Source: Azomonas agilis
GTDB taxonomy: Bacteria; Pseudomonadota; Gammaproteobacteria; Pseudomonadales; Pseudomonadaceae
Length of the DNA stretch: 64,000 nt
Assembly: GCF_007830255.1 (NCBI RefSeq)
Contig: NZ_VLKG01000011.1
Span: forward strand, 1-64,000
Reading direction: 5' to 3'
Shown: piece by piece, positions 45,101 through 55,821 of the stretch
Position numbering within the stretch: position 1 is the first letter of the stretch
Layout: each line of letters opens with the position of its first letter
Translations under genes and position numbers: made by a program
The notes under the pieces: model-generated
Told to the model about the DNA's origin: nothing
The model's input: the letters and a program-made list of their open reading frames with translations, nothing else
Database searches by the model: none

Positions 45101-46939
45101 CTAGCCTTCCAGCAAGGCTTTATTGCGCACTGCGCCCTTATCCGCGCTGGTGGCCAGCAAGGCATAGGCTTTGAGCGCCGTAGTTACTTTACGTGCACGG
45201 GGTTGGGCCGGTTTCCAGCCTTTGGCATCCTGAGCGCTCCGACGGGCGGCTAATGCCTCATCGCTGACCAGCAGGTTGATGCTGCGCTTGGGGATGTCGA
45301 TCAGGATTTTGTCGCCATCCTGTACCAAACCAATAGCACCACCGGCGGCGGCTTCCGGCGAAGCATGTCCGATGGACAGCCCCGAAGTACCACCGGAAAA
45401 ACGGCCATCGGTGAGCAGGGCGCAGGCTTTACCTAAGCCTTTGGATTTCAGGTAGCTGGTGGGGTAAAGCATTTCCTGCATACCGGGGCCGCCTTTAGGG
45501 CCTTCGTAGCGAATGATCACCACATCACCGGCTTTAACTTCGTCGGCCAAAATGCCTTTTACAGCCGCGTCTTGGCTTTCGAAGACTTTGGCGCTGCCTT
45601 CAAACACCAAAATGGACTCATCTACTCCGGCCGTTTTCACCACGCAGCCATCGAGAGCGATGTTGCCGTACAGCACGGCCAAGCCGCCCTCCTTGGAGAA
45701 GGCATGTTCCAGATTGCGGATACAGCCTTCAGCGCGATCCAAATCCAGAGTGCCCCAACGCTCGCTTTGGCTGAAGGCCTCTTGAGTCGGGATTCCAGCA
45801 GGGCCGGCTTTGAAGAAGGTATGTACGGCGGCATCGCTGTTAGTGATGACATCCCACTGAGCCAAGGCTTGAGCCAAGCTGGGGCTATGCACGGTGGCCA
45901 CATCGGTATGCAGCAGACCGGCGCGGCTCAGTTCAGCCAGAATGCCGATGATGCCGCCGGCACGGTGTACGTCTTCAATGTGGTACTTGGGCGTGTTGGG
46001 CGCGACCTTGCACAGTTGTGGCACTTTACGGGACAGCGCATCAATATCGCGCAGATCGAAGTCGACCTCCGCTTCTTGAGCCGCGGCCAAGAGGTGCAAA
46101 ATGGTGTTGGTAGAACCGCCCATGGCGATGTCCAGCGTCATGGCGTTTTCAAAGGCATGGCGCGAAGCAATGGAGCGCGGCAGAACGGATTCATCGCCCT
46201 CTTGGTAGTAGCGGCGGCACAGCTCAACGATGGTACGACCGGCTTCAAGGAACAGCTCTTTGCGGTCGGCATGGGTAGCTACCACGGTGCCGTTACCGGG
46301 CAAGGACAGGCCCAAGGCTTCGGTTAGGCAGTTCATCGAGTTAGCGGTGAACATACCGGAGCAGGAACCACAGGTGGGGCAGGCGCTGCGCTCGTATTCG
46401 GCCACTTTTTCGTCGGAGGCGGAGCTGTCGGCGGCAATCACCATGGCATCCACCAGATCCAAACCGTGCTCAGACAGCTTGGTTTTACCCGCTTCCATCG
46501 GCCCGCCGGATACAAACACCACAGGGATGTTCAGGCGCAAAGAGGCCATCAGCATTCCGGGGGTGATCTTGTCGCAGTTGGAGATGCAGACAATAGCGTC
46601 CGCGCAGTGGGCGTTGACCATGTACTCCACCGAATCGGCGATGATCTCGCGCGAGGGCAAGGAATACAGCATACCGTCATGGCCCATGGCGATGCCGTCG
46701 TCCACCGCGATGGTATTGAACTCCTTGGCTACACCGCCGGCTTTTTCGATCTCACGGGCGACCAGTTGGCCCAGATCCTTCAGATGCACATGGCCGGGCA
46801 CAAACTGGGTGAAGGAATTGGCTACGGCGATGATGGGCTTTTTGAAGTCTTCATCCTTCATGCCCGTGGCGCGCCACAGGGAGCGGGCTCCCGCCATATT
46901 GCGGCCAAAGGTGGAGGTTTTTGAGCGGTAATCGGGCAT
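45101..46939 (-). CDS. ilvD: Dihydroxy-acid dehydratase
   Basis: Fe-S enzyme that makes the 2-oxo acids leading to valine, leucine and isoleucine. The cluster cysteines lie in [12 protein letters not shown] and [17 protein letters not shown], with [20 protein letters not shown] near the C terminus. 612 residues, as for the Escherichia coli type. It is in a separate transcription unit from ilvIHC, which is 4.3 kb away on the other strand. A possible promoter lies at 47052-47081. The N terminus [18 protein letters not shown] is standard, which supports the chosen ATG. Confidence 0.97.
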   Translation of the reverse strand: MPDYRSKTSTFGRNMAGARSLWRATGMKDEDFKKPIIAVANSFTQFVPGHVHLKDLGQLVAREIEKAGGVAKEFNTIAVDDGIAMGHDGMLYSLPSREIIADSVEYMVNAHCADAIVCISNCDKITPGMLMASLRLNIPVVFVSGGPMEAGKTKLSEHGLDLVDAMVIAADSSASDEKVAEYERSACPTCGSCSGMFTANSMNCLTEALGLSLPGNGTVVATHADRKELFLEAGRTIVELCRRYYQEGDESVLPRSIASRHAFENAMTLDIAMGGSTNTILHLLAAAQEAEVDFDLRDIDALSRKVPQLCKVAPNTPKYHIEDVHRAGGIIGILAELSRAGLLHTDVATVHSPSLAQALAQWDVITNSDAAVHTFFKAGPAGIPTQEAFSQSERWGTLDLDRAEGCIRNLEHAFSKEGGLAVLYGNIALDGCVVKTAGVDESILVFEGSAKVFESQDAAVKGILADEVKAGDVVIIRYEGPKGGPGMQEMLYPTSYLKSKGLGKACALLTDGRFSGGTSGLSIGHASPEAAAGGAIGLVQDGDKILIDIPKRSINLLVSDEALAARRSAQDAKGWKPAQPRARKVTTALKAYALLATSADKGAVRNKALLEG

Positions 46940-47051
46940 GGGAAATTCCTGCGGCTAATCGGGAGTCGTGAGCAGAGGGTTCCGACTTGATTGAAGTAAG
47001 TTCGCCCCTCTGTTCTTGTTGGGCTTGAGAAGATTTTGGCACACCGGTTAA

Positions 47052-47081
47052 ATTTTACGCGCCCACTCCTGCCTACGCCAA
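47052..47081 (-). promoter_or_regulatory. Possible ilvD promoter
   Basis: On the minus strand TTGGCG (47076-47081) and TAAAAT (47052-47057) are separated by 18 bases. The site lies between the phosphodiesterase stop codon and ilvD, leaving a leader of about 105 bases. Match to consensus is moderate, so this is only a candidate. Confidence 0.4.
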
Positions 47082-47098
47082 GCCGCTTGGGATCAGGC

Positions 47099-49099
47099 TC
47101 AGTCCACGCGAAACTCCAAGGCATCGGCAAAGGGAAAACCGCCACTGCCCTCATGGAGAAAGCGCAGCTCTACCTCAGCGGCTACGGCTCCCACAGGCAC
47201 TTGGCCTTGTACCCGACGCATATGCCATTGGCCATTGCGCTCAGAGGAGGACAAGGGCGCACTCCCCCCAAAACTCTGGTTAAAGTTCTGAATCCCTGTC
47301 CAGCTTGAATTATTGACGGCCCGAGGCACGCGATTATCCGCTTCATGGCGTTTCAGACTGAAGCGTATGTATTCGTGGCCGTTGAACAGATAGGCCGTCT
47401 CCGAATCCCGACGCACGGCAGCATCAATCCCTAAGGGCCAGACAGCCAATCCGGGCCAGGTTAAATCCGAAATCTCCAAGGGATAATCCGCCGCCGCTCG
47501 ACCCGCCTTCAAGTCATAACGGATGAATTGGCTGCCCTGAAAGAAATAAATTTCCTGCTCACTAACCGCTAAGGCTGCGTCCAAATCCCGTGCCCCGCGT
47601 CGAAACCGCTCCAATCCCGGCCAAGCGGCGGCGATGGATTGCGGATAACCGGAGTCCGCCTTATTAGACTCCAAGTCGTAACGCAGAAACTGACTGCCCT
47701 TAAAAAAATACGCTTTGCCATTACCGGCATTAAAGGCCGCTTCGATATCCCGTGCGCCCCCTTGAAACCGCGCCAAATCCGGCCATTGTTCAGCAATCAG
47801 GCGCGGATAACCGCTGCTGACTCGATCCGTTTGGTAGTCAAAACGCTCCACCCGATCACCGCGTAAAAAATAACAGGCTCCATCCACACCTTGCACTGCC
47901 GCACGGGGGAATGGGCCTCGAAACCGCACATGAAGTTGCACATCATGTTTGCTGTACGCCGAAGCCCCCAACTGAGCCTGCAACTGAAAGTTACGGCCTG
48001 CGGCTTCGGGCGGTAGGGGAATCACCTGAGTCAGGGAGCCGGTTCCCAAACCGACAAAAATGTTCCTACCACGAGCAGGCAAAGCAGAACGAACACCCGC
48101 AGACATCACCGTCTGCCGTCCACCTTTGTGCCACCCGGGAATGTCGGGATCGTAATTAGGATCAGTGTAGGCTGAACCGTATTCAGCATCAGGATTGGCT
48201 AACAGATTAACCCCGGTCTGGAAAGCATAGGCTTGGGGCTGATAAGGTTTACCGTCCAAATCCAAACCCTGAGTTTGTAGCCCCAAATGGGCCAAAATCG
48301 TGGGCACAATATCCACTTGCCGCAAAGCCAAGGGAATGAAGGCCTTGGACTGCGCAGCAATGCCATCACCCGCCATAATCAGGGGAACGCGCCGATGCTC
48401 GGGTCGATTTTCGCCGTGTTGTGTACCTGAGCCACCATGATCGGTAACTACCATAATCAACCAGCGCTCCTTAGCACGGTTGGGGCGAGCGTTAATGGCG
48501 GCTAATAGCTGGCCTAGAGCAGCATCGGCTTTTAAGAGTTGATCGCGGTATTGGGGAATAGTGGCGTTAAAGCCAAAACGATGACCGGCTTCATCCAGGT
48601 TATAGAAGTAGGTGGACAGCACGTCTAAATCGTCACGCTGCTGCAACCACTGAGCCGCCTGATTCATCAGGCCAGCATCATCTTCAGGGGGGCCGCTGTA
48701 GCTTAAATCCGCTTCCGGCTGAAATTTTTTATATAAAGGCCCCCAGTTGTAGGCATAGGCCGTCATTAACTGAGGATTTTGGCGCTTAATCAGGGTCAGC
48801 AGATGGGGCGCGTACACAAAATTTCGCCCCCCGAACTCATTATCCACTACCCCATGTTTGTCGCGCTCCACGCCTGTGAGCAGCGTAGCCCAGCCTGGCC
48901 CGCTGAGGGAAATATCGGGAGCCAAACTCTGAGTGGAATAAATGCCTTGCCGAGCTAAGGCCATTAAGTTGGGCGGCGCTAGGGCGTTTAGGGCATCGAC
49001 TTTAAGCCCATCAATTCCAAACAGCAGCACTTTGTTTGCACCGGCTTGAGTCATAGAACTCAAGCACAGCAATACAAGCAAAACCAATAAGCGAGCCAA
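47099..49099 (-). CDS. Exported phosphodiesterase (alkaline phosphatase superfamily) carrying a hemopexin-like propeller
   Basis: Residues are numbered from the longer TTG frame at 49114. A signal peptide (to TQA, 22-24) is followed by a type I phosphodiesterase/nucleotide pyrophosphatase domain (28-285): metal Asp in LFGIDGLKVD, nucleophile region LSGPGWATLLTG, D-E-A-G-H near 174-178, TDHGGSG at 224-230, and the final histidine block. Residues 300-400 and 620-671 look like two halves of a galactose-binding-type beta sandwich. Between them sit four hemopexin repeats (about 410-610), each with Y-F-x-G, RYD and YP, for example YFFKGSQFLRYD. The TTG at 49099 is preferred because GAGGA lies nine bases upstream and the signal peptide is then typical. 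Substrate unknown. Confidence 0.85.
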   Translation of the reverse strand: MARLLVLLVLLCLSSMTQAGANKVLLFGIDGLKVDALNALAPPNLMALARQGIYSTQSLAPDISLSGPGWATLLTGVERDKHGVVDNEFGGRNFVYAPHLLTLIKRQNPQLMTAYAYNWGPLYKKFQPEADLSYSGPPEDDAGLMNQAAQWLQQRDDLDVLSTYFYNLDEAGHRFGFNATIPQYRDQLLKADAALGQLLAAINARPNRAKERWLIMVVTDHGGSGTQHGENRPEHRRVPLIMAGDGIAAQSKAFIPLALRQVDIVPTILAHLGLQTQGLDLDGKPYQPQAYAFQTGVNLLANPDAEYGSAYTDPNYDPDIPGWHKGGRQTVMSAGVRSALPARGRNIFVGLGTGSLTQVIPLPPEAAGRNFQLQAQLGASAYSKHDVQLHVRFRGPFPRAAVQGVDGACYFLRGDRVERFDYQTDRVSSGYPRLIAEQWPDLARFQGGARDIEAAFNAGNGKAYFFKGSQFLRYDLESNKADSGYPQSIAAAWPGLERFRRGARDLDAALAVSEQEIYFFQGSQFIRYDLKAGRAAADYPLEISDLTWPGLAVWPLGIDAAVRRDSETAYLFNGHEYIRFSLKRHEADNRVPRAVNNSSWTGIQNFNQSFGGSAPLSSSERNGQWHMRRVQGQVPVGAVAAEVELRFLHEGSGGFPFADALEFRVD

Positions 49100-49153
49100 G
49101 GCAAGGTTCCTCAATTGAATAGAAGACAGCCTGCCTTGTGCCCAGTCATCGGC

Positions 49154-50350
49154 TTAACTGGAGGGCAAAATGCGACAGGTCAAACTTTTAATGTAGCGGG
49201 TTTCCGCAATGGCGGGATGCACGGGATGATCCGGGCCTTGGCCACCGCGCTCTAAAATCTGGATATTGCGATCCAGATGACGCGCACTGCTGAGCAAAAT
49301 GCCTTGTAGGTCGTCTTCGGGTAAGTGCATAGAGCAAGAGGCACTGACCAAGATGCCATCGCGGGTCAGCAAACGCATGGCTTGTTCGTTCAAACGACGA
49401 TAGGCCGCTTCACCGTTCCTTAGATCCTTTTTGCGTTTAATAAAGGCAGGCGGATCGGCGATGACGATATCAAAGCGTTCTTCGGCATTTTTCAGCGCTT
49501 TTAGTGCCTCGAACACGTCTCCTTCGAGGCAGGTTACTTTTTCGTCCACCTGATTTAAGGCGGCATTACGCTCCACACCGTCCAAAGCTAAGGTTGATGC
49601 GTCCACACAAACTACATCGGAGGCACCAAATACCGCCGCTTGAATCCCCCAGCCACCGATGTAGCTGAATAAATCCAGTACCCGTTTACCCTGTACATAG
49701 GGTTGCAGACGGGCACGGTTTAAGCGGTGATCGTAAAACCAGCCGGTCTTTTGGCCCGCGATGATAGGGGCCTCAAATTTAATGCCGTTTTCCTCTAACG
49801 CCACCCAGTCCGGCACAACACCGAAGGCGGTTTCCACATAAGAGGGCAGCGCTTCGGCCTCACGGGCAGAGGAGTCGTTCTTTAGCAAAATACCTTTGGG
49901 CTGCACCACTTGGACTAAGGCTTCGATCAGTTCTGTTTTATGACGCTCCATCGCCGCCGAAGCCAATTGCACCACCAAAATATCGCTAAAACGGTCAATC
50001 ACCAGACCGGGCAATAAATCGGCTTCGCCGAACACTAAGCGGTAGCAATCGGTGTTAAACAGGGTTTCCCGCAAAGATAAAGCGACGTTTAATCGGTGTA
50101 CCAGCAGCGATTTAGTCAAAGGATGCTGCACATCTCGTGACAGTAAACGCGCACAGATCAAATTATTCGGACTCAGAGCCACCACGCCCAAGGACTTGCC
50201 GCTGCTGTTTTCCAGCACCGCTTGATCGCCCGCTTGGAATGCAGTTAAGGGCGTGTTTTCGGTATCCACTTCATTGCTGTACACCCACAAGTGACCGGCG
50301 CGCAAACGGCGATCGGCATTGGCTTTAAGACGCAAACTGGGCAAAGACAT
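49154..50350 (-). CDS. rlmI: 23S rRNA (cytosine-1962-C5) methyltransferase
   Basis: Methylates C1962 of 23S rRNA in the large ribosomal subunit. An N-terminal PUA domain (RRLRAGHLWVYSNEV) precedes a class I methyltransferase with motif I VLDLFSYIGGWGIQAAVFGA, motif IV DPPAFIKRKKDL and the catalytic cysteine region SASCSMHL. 398 residues from the ATG at 50350, which has GGGAG eight bases upstream. A longer in-frame reading to 50440 would add 30 unrelated residues and is not supported. It is downstream of the small DUF4124 gene on the same strand. Confidence 0.94.
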   Translation of the reverse strand: MSLPSLRLKANADRRLRAGHLWVYSNEVDTENTPLTAFQAGDQAVLENSSGKSLGVVALSPNNLICARLLSRDVQHPLTKSLLVHRLNVALSLRETLFNTDCYRLVFGEADLLPGLVIDRFSDILVVQLASAAMERHKTELIEALVQVVQPKGILLKNDSSAREAEALPSYVETAFGVVPDWVALEENGIKFEAPIIAGQKTGWFYDHRLNRARLQPYVQGKRVLDLFSYIGGWGIQAAVFGASDVVCVDASTLALDGVERNAALNQVDEKVTCLEGDVFEALKALKNAEERFDIVIADPPAFIKRKKDLRNGEAAYRRLNEQAMRLLTRDGILVSASCSMHLPEDDLQGILLSSARHLDRNIQILERGGQGPDHPVHPAIAETRYIKSLTCRILPSS

Positions 50351-50440
50351 GAAGAGACTCCCGATAAATGGTGCGGGATTATAAGTCAAAGATCCGTGGT
50401 ACTTTGCGATTTCCACTGACCAAATCCCTCTCCTTAACAC

Positions 50441-50902
50441 TTACAAACAGTGTTCGGAAATTCTCTGCTCCGTATCCTTAATCATCTTTTGGCGCTCTTC
50501 TTCAGGTAAGCGTTTGACCTGCCCGGTTGGGTCTTCCAGCTTAATTCGTGGATTGTTGTTTAACTGCGCTAACCGCGTCCTCAACTTGGTACAAACCTCC
50601 TCGCGCTTTGCTTCTTGCTCGGCGACCTGCTGTTGTACCTGTCGATCAATCCCTTGTTGCTTAGGATCTTTGACAACGGGAGCCTCAGGCTTTGGAGTAG
50701 CAGATACAGGCGTGTCTCCAGAAAGCATGGGCGCTATGGCAGAATCTACTAAGTTGGCCGCCTGTCCTGCTGGGGGTTGTGCCGCAAAATGGGTAACGCC
50801 CTTGGCATCCACCCAAGTGTAGACCTGAGTAGCTTGGGCCCCCACCTGACCTAAGCCCCATATGGCCAGCACCGTGCCCAGCACGCGAAAAAAATGGAAC
50901 AT
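50441..50902 (-). CDS. Small exported DUF4124-domain protein
   Basis: A 153-residue protein with a signal peptide (hydrophobic residues 4-20, cut near AQA) and a short DUF4124 domain (VYTWVDAKGVTHFAAQPP). The rest is a Pro/Ala linker and a charged helix with many Gln and Glu, ending in ISEHCL. GGAGGTGG before the ATG at 50902 is a perfect ribosome site, so the 56-residue upstream extension is rejected. DUF4124 proteins are common in this group of bacteria and mostly uncharacterised. It sits between rlmI and the ilv operon, transcribed away from the latter. Confidence 0.85.
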   Translation of the reverse strand: MFHFFRVLGTVLAIWGLGQVGAQATQVYTWVDAKGVTHFAAQPPAGQAANLVDSAIAPMLSGDTPVSATPKPEAPVVKDPKQQGIDRQVQQQVAEQEAKREEVCTKLRTRLAQLNNNPRIKLEDPTGQVKRLPEEERQKMIKDTEQRISEHCL

Positions 50903-51282
50903 CGCCACCTCCTTTTCATCCCAACGGTTTTGCAGTGTAAAACACACCCCTCTAGGACACTGAATCCTGCCAGATTCCCAGCACAGACTTGACTTGATTT
51001 GACAGAAGTCGAACAATTTATAACTTGCTGGCCAATAGCTGTGCTTGGTGAATTTGATCCGGCAAGGCATCAGGCGTCACCCACGCCGCTTAGTCTACCC
51101 GCAACGCGTTACCTCGCGCTTTGGGTGGGATGTCCCGCAACCACTTGGGGTAGTCCCGATACTCGCTCAGTCAGTAGCTGACGTAGTCGGCGACCACCGT
51201 CGCTCATGCTCTGCCTAGCAGTTCAACCTATCCGTGCTGTTGTTGTGCACTACAGCCAACTGGCGTTTCTGAGGTGAATAAC
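50903..51282 (+). promoter_or_regulatory. Promoter and structured leader of the ilvIHC operon
   Basis: This 380-base gap lies between divergent genes. On the plus strand TTGATT (50994-50999) and TTATAA (51018-51023) have an 18-base spacer; TTGACA at 50999-51004 is also present but badly spaced. The transcript would begin near 51030 and leave about 250 untranslated bases. Small hairpins are visible at 51170-51182 (GTCAG/CTGAC) and 51190-51203 (GCGAC/GTCGC), plus two GGGA/TCCC-type stems before them. No hairpin with a following U run was found, so a classical attenuator is not shown. Confidence 0.5.
51206..51277 (+). CDS. Possible 23-codon leader peptide upstream of ilvI
   Basis: ATG at 51206 opens a 23-codon frame ending in TGA at 51275-51277, five bases before the chosen ilvI start. 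Its peptide, [19 protein letters not shown] followed by AFLR, contains nine branched-chain residues, including three consecutive valine codons. Leader peptides rich in Val, Leu and Ile control ilv operons in Escherichia coli, so this is a plausible regulator or translational coupler. Against it: no Shine-Dalgarno precedes the ATG, and no terminator hairpin follows the valine codons. Confidence 0.35.
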   Translation: MLCLAVQPIRAVVVHYSQLAFLR

Positions 51283-53004
51283 GTGGAACTTCTATCCGGC
51301 GCTGAAATGGTCGTTCGCTTCTTACGCGACGAAGGCGTTAAATACATTTACGGGTATCCTGGCGGTGCCCTGCTGAATATTTACGATGCTCTGTTCAAAG
51401 AAAAGGCCATCACCCACATTCTGGTGCGCCACGAGCAGGCTGCGACCCACATGGCGGACGGCTATGCCCGCGCTACCGGTAAACCCGGCGTAGTGCTGGT
51501 GACTTCCGGCCCCGGTGCGACCAATGCGGTGACGGGCATTGCTACCGCCTATATGGACTCTATTCCCATGGTGATCATCTCCGGCCAAGTGCCGAGCACC
51601 ATGGTGGGCACCGATGCCTTCCAAGAAACGGACATGATCGGGGTTTCACGTCCCATTGTGAAGCACAGCTTCATGGTCAAAACCCCGACCGAAATCCCTG
51701 AAATTCTGAAAAAAGCTTTCTATCTGGCCCAATCTGGTCGCCCCGGCCCGGTAGTAGTGGATATTCCTAAGGACATGACTAACCTTGGGGAGAAGTACGA
51801 ATACGTCTACCCGAAAAAGGTCAAACTGCGCTCTTACAGCCCTGCTACTCGCGGCCATGCTGGTCAAATTCGTAAAGCGGCTGAAATGCTGCTGGCCGCT
51901 AAACGCCCGATTGTGTATTCCGGCGGTGGGGTTATTTTAGGCGGTGCTTCTGCACAGCTAACCGAACTGGCTAAAACCCTGAATTTACCCGTAACCAACA
52001 CCCTGATGGGCTTGGGCGCTTATCCGGGCAGTGATCGTCAGTTCTTGGGCATGCCCGGCATGCACGGCAGCTACACCGCCAACCTGACCATGCACCACGC
52101 TGATGTGATTTTGGCCGTGGGCGCGCGTTTTGATGATCGGGTGGTCAATGGCCCGGCCAAATTCTGTCCCAACGCTAAAGTCATCCACATTGACATTGAT
52201 CCGGCCTCAATTTCCAAAACCATCAAAGCGGATGTGCCCATCGTGGGCCCAGTGGACAGCGTTTTAACTGAGATGCTGAGCATTCTCAAAGAGCTAGGCG
52301 CTAAACCCAATGAGGCCCTCAGCGCTTGGTGGAAGCAGATCGACGAATGGCGCGGTGATCGCATCCTGTTCCCCTATGATCGGGGCGATGGTTCCATCAT
52401 CAAGCCGCAAACTGTGATCGAAACCCTGTACGAAGTCACTAAAGGCGATGCCTACATTGCTTCGGACGTGGGCCAGCACCAGATGTTTGCCGCTCAGTAT
52501 TACAAGTTCGACAAGCCTAACCGCTGGCTGAACTCCGGTGGTCTGGGCACCATGGGCTTTGGCTTCCCCGCTGCTATGGGCGTGAAGCTGAACTTCCCCG
52601 ATGCCACCGTAGCCTGCGTCACCGGCGAAGGCAGTATCCAGATGAACATTCAAGAAATGTCCACCTGCCTGCAATACGATCTGCCGGTCAAAATCATCAG
52701 CCTCAACAACGGGGCTTTAGGCATGGTGCGTCAGTGGCAGGACATGGTCTACAACAGCCGCTACTCCCATTCCTACATGGAATCCTTACCCGACTTCGTG
52801 AAATTGGCCGAAGCCTACGGTCATGTGGGTCTGCGCGTGCGCGAACTCAAAGACCTGAAGCCGGTGATGGAAGAAGCCTTCGCCCTGAAAGATCGTTTGG
52901 TATTCCTCGACATTGCCGTAGATCCGAGCGAACACGTTTACCCCATGCAGATTCGAGATGGTGCCATGCGTGATATGTGGCTGAGCAAGACGGAGCGTAC
53001 CTGA
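51283..53004 (+). CDS. ilvI: Acetolactate synthase, large subunit
   Basis: Thiamine-diphosphate and FAD enzyme that makes acetolactate or acetohydroxybutyrate, the first common step of valine and isoleucine synthesis. The catalytic glutamate is in [18 protein letters not shown]. The ThDP motif reads GEGS instead of GDGS, continuing to [14 protein letters not shown] recall the same change in Pseudomonas IlvI. Two GTG codons could start it; the one at 51283 follows GAGGTGA by five bases and gives [11 protein letters not shown], the normal N terminus, so it is preferred over 51274. 573 residues. ilvH begins two bases downstream, so the subunits are co-translated. Confidence 0.96.
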   Translation: MELLSGAEMVVRFLRDEGVKYIYGYPGGALLNIYDALFKEKAITHILVRHEQAATHMADGYARATGKPGVVLVTSGPGATNAVTGIATAYMDSIPMVIISGQVPSTMVGTDAFQETDMIGVSRPIVKHSFMVKTPTEIPEILKKAFYLAQSGRPGPVVVDIPKDMTNLGEKYEYVYPKKVKLRSYSPATRGHAGQIRKAAEMLLAAKRPIVYSGGGVILGGASAQLTELAKTLNLPVTNTLMGLGAYPGSDRQFLGMPGMHGSYTANLTMHHADVILAVGARFDDRVVNGPAKFCPNAKVIHIDIDPASISKTIKADVPIVGPVDSVLTEMLSILKELGAKPNEALSAWWKQIDEWRGDRILFPYDRGDGSIIKPQTVIETLYEVTKGDAYIASDVGQHQMFAAQYYKFDKPNRWLNSGGLGTMGFGFPAAMGVKLNFPDATVACVTGEGSIQMNIQEMSTCLQYDLPVKIISLNNGALGMVRQWQDMVYNSRYSHSYMESLPDFVKLAEAYGHVGLRVRELKDLKPVMEEAFALKDRLVFLDIAVDPSEHVYPMQIRDGAMRDMWLSKTERT

Positions 53005-53006
53005 GC

Positions 53007-53498
53007 ATGAGACACATCATTTCTTTGCTGCTGGAAAACGAACCCGGAGCCCTGTCCCGTGTCGTGGGCCTGTTCTCCCAGCGTAACTACAACATCGAAA
53101 GTCTGACCGTCGCCCCGACCGAAGATCCGACCTTATCGCGTCTGACCCTTACCACCGTCGGGCAAGATGAGATGATCGAGCAGATCACCAAAAACCTGAA
53201 CAAACTGGTGGAAGTGGTTAAGCTGGTGGATCTGTCGGAAAGTTCGCACATTGAACGCGAAATTCTGCTGATCAAGGTAAAAGCCACCGGCGCGCAGCGG
53301 GCTGAGATCAAACGCACCACAGACATCTTCCGCGGCCAAATCGTGGATGTAACCAGCAATGTGTATGTGATCCAGCTCGTAGGTACCGCCGATAAGCTGG
53401 ACAGCTTTATTCAAGCTATAGGCCCTACCTCAGTATTAGAGGTGGTGCGCAGCGGTATTACCGGCATTTCGCGCGGCGATAAAGTGCTCAGTATTTAA
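53007..53498 (+). CDS. ilvH: Acetolactate synthase, small regulatory subunit
   Basis: Regulatory subunit that activates IlvI and confers valine feedback inhibition. An N-terminal ACT domain (MRHIISLLLENEPGALSRVVG) contains the conserved residues of the valine site, and a C-terminal domain ends GKSRGDK-like (ISRGDKVLSI). 163 residues from the ATG at 53007, two bases after the ilvI stop codon; an upstream in-frame start would overlap ilvI by 28 bases and is not needed. The small subunit is of the usual bacterial length. Confidence 0.96.
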   Translation: MRHIISLLLENEPGALSRVVGLFSQRNYNIESLTVAPTEDPTLSRLTLTTVGQDEMIEQITKNLNKLVEVVKLVDLSESSHIEREILLIKVKATGAQRAEIKRTTDIFRGQIVDVTSNVYVIQLVGTADKLDSFIQAIGPTSVLEVVRSGITGISRGDKVLSI

Positions 53499-53516
53499 CC
53501 CTCTAAGCAGCTTAAA

Positions 53517-53539
53517 CGGCTCCCCTCTTGTGGGGGCCG
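53517..53539. repeat. Hairpin between ilvH and ilvC
   Basis: CGGC-T-CCCC (53517-53525) pairs with GGGGGCCG (53532-53539) with a single bulged T. No U run follows. The 194-base gap between ilvH and ilvC contains no gene that I can support; the hairpin may lower read-through or protect the upstream transcript. Confidence 0.45.
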
Positions 53540-53647
53540 GTCAAGCATCGCTAGACTGAGCAACTTTCTGGCCTCTTTAGCCAACTGCTTTATGCACAGC
53601 AGAACCCACCGACACAGCCTGCCGCGCACTTAGTCTTAAGCGGGTGA

Positions 53648-54709
<1,062 letters not shown>

Positions 54710-54740
54710 TTGCCTTAGGCATCAGCAGCTAGTCTGGAAG

Positions 54741-54763
54741 ACGCGGCTCAGGCCGCGTTTTTC
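54741..54763 (+). terminator. Rho-independent terminator after ilvC
   Basis: ACGCGGC (54741-54747) and GCCGCGT (54752-54758) form a perfect 7-bp stem around a 4-base loop, followed by TTTTTCGTTT. It ends the ilvIHC transcript and separates it from pssA. Confidence 0.9.
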
Positions 54764-54853
54764 GTTTATACAACGACATGCCGCAACACAGAGCCCCCAC
54801 CTGTCCGTTAATATGGGCAAAATCTTTTCCTTTTCAGCATCAAGGTACTGAGC

Positions 54854-55675
54854 ATGAGCACGCTTCCGGAAGACCCGAACAAGCCGGTCGGAGTCGACAA
54901 TCTGTTGCCCATTGATGAGCATGTCGAGGAATCCCATGACTCTGAAGGGCGGAAAGTGCGTCATCGGGGCATCTATTTACTACCCAATTTATTCACCACT
55001 GCCAATCTATTCGCCGGTTTTTACTGCATTATCAGCGCTATTAACGGCAACTTTATCGCGGCCTCCACCATCGTGTTTGTGGCCATGATTTTGGATAGCC
55101 TAGATGGCCGCGTTGCTCGTTTGACCAACACCCAAAGTGCCTTTGGTGCGGAATACGATTCGCTGTCTGACATGGTGGCCTTTGGACTCGCGCCCGCCAT
55201 TTTGGCTTATCAATGGGGCTTATCACTGCTGGATAAAACCGGACTGACCATCGCCTTTATCTACGCCGCCTGCGCTGCCTTACGTTTGGCACGCTTTAAT
55301 ACTCAGATCGGCAAGGTGGATAAGCGCTGGTTTGTGGGCTTAGCCAGTCCAGCCGCCGCCGGTGTGGTAGCTGCTTCTGTATGGGTGATGGAGGATTTTG
55401 GTATTCGAGGTAATACCTTGCCTGTGTTTTCCATCATCTTATTTGCCTTATTGGTCGCCGCTGTTGGTTTACTGATGGTCAGTAACATCCGCTATTACAG
55501 TTTTAAAGATTTGGACTTAAAAGGACGCGTTCCCTTTGTCACCCTACTGATCGTGGTGTTGATTATCTCCATATTGTTCATCGATACCCCCCGTGTTCTG
55601 TTGCTGGCCCTGCTGATTTACACCGCTTCTGGCCCCGTTTATCTGCTGCTGCGCCGCCGCCAACGCGAGCTCTAA
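54854..55675 (+). CDS. pssA: CDP-diacylglycerol--serine O-phosphatidyltransferase
   Basis: Membrane-bound enzyme that makes phosphatidylserine, the precursor of phosphatidylethanolamine. The CDP-alcohol phosphotransferase motif D-G-x2-A-R-x8-G-x3-D-x3-D is intact (DGRVARLTNTQ ... GAEYDSLSD). The N-terminal 35 residues are acidic and cytosolic (EDPNKPVG), followed by about eight membrane helices. 273 residues; this is the type II, multi-spanning form rather than the phospholipase-D-type PssA of Escherichia coli. AAGG precedes the ATG by eight bases. The ilvC-pssA neighbourhood is the same in Pseudomonas as I recall. Confidence 0.95.
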   Translation: MSTLPEDPNKPVGVDNLLPIDEHVEESHDSEGRKVRHRGIYLLPNLFTTANLFAGFYCIISAINGNFIAASTIVFVAMILDSLDGRVARLTNTQSAFGAEYDSLSDMVAFGLAPAILAYQWGLSLLDKTGLTIAFIYAACAALRLARFNTQIGKVDKRWFVGLASPAAAGVVAASVWVMEDFGIRGNTLPVFSIILFALLVAAVGLLMVSNIRYYSFKDLDLKGRVPFVTLLIVVLIISILFIDTPRVLLLALLIYTASGPVYLLLRRRQREL

Positions 55676-55732
55676 CCGCGTATTCGAGGTTTTAGGTTCA
55701 GTGCTCCCACTGAGCTTAGGCTGAGGAACACT

Positions 55733-55779
55733 GTACCTATGGGTACTGGACGCTGCCCACGCTTTCAGTACCCTATATT
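55733..55779 (+). promoter_or_regulatory. GTAC-containing dyads and -10 box before the DHA2 exporter gene
   Basis: GTACC/GGTAC forms a short dyad at 55733-55746. GGGTACTG (55741-55748) and CAGTACCC (55766-55773) form a second perfect 8-bp dyad with a 17-base gap, and the two share their middle half-site. TATATT at 55774-55779 directly after it could be the -10 box. This looks like the binding region of a dimeric regulator, but no regulator gene is adjacent. Confidence 0.45.
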
Positions 55780-55821
55780 GGCTTAGCCTCCCGCACCTTT
55801 TTCTCCGCCCCAGGAACCCTC

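Noticed and set aside
45572-46931. Long open frames on the plus strand (up to 251 codons) opposite ilvD
   Set aside because: They mirror the codon structure of the well-supported ilvD gene, resemble no family, and have no ribosome site.
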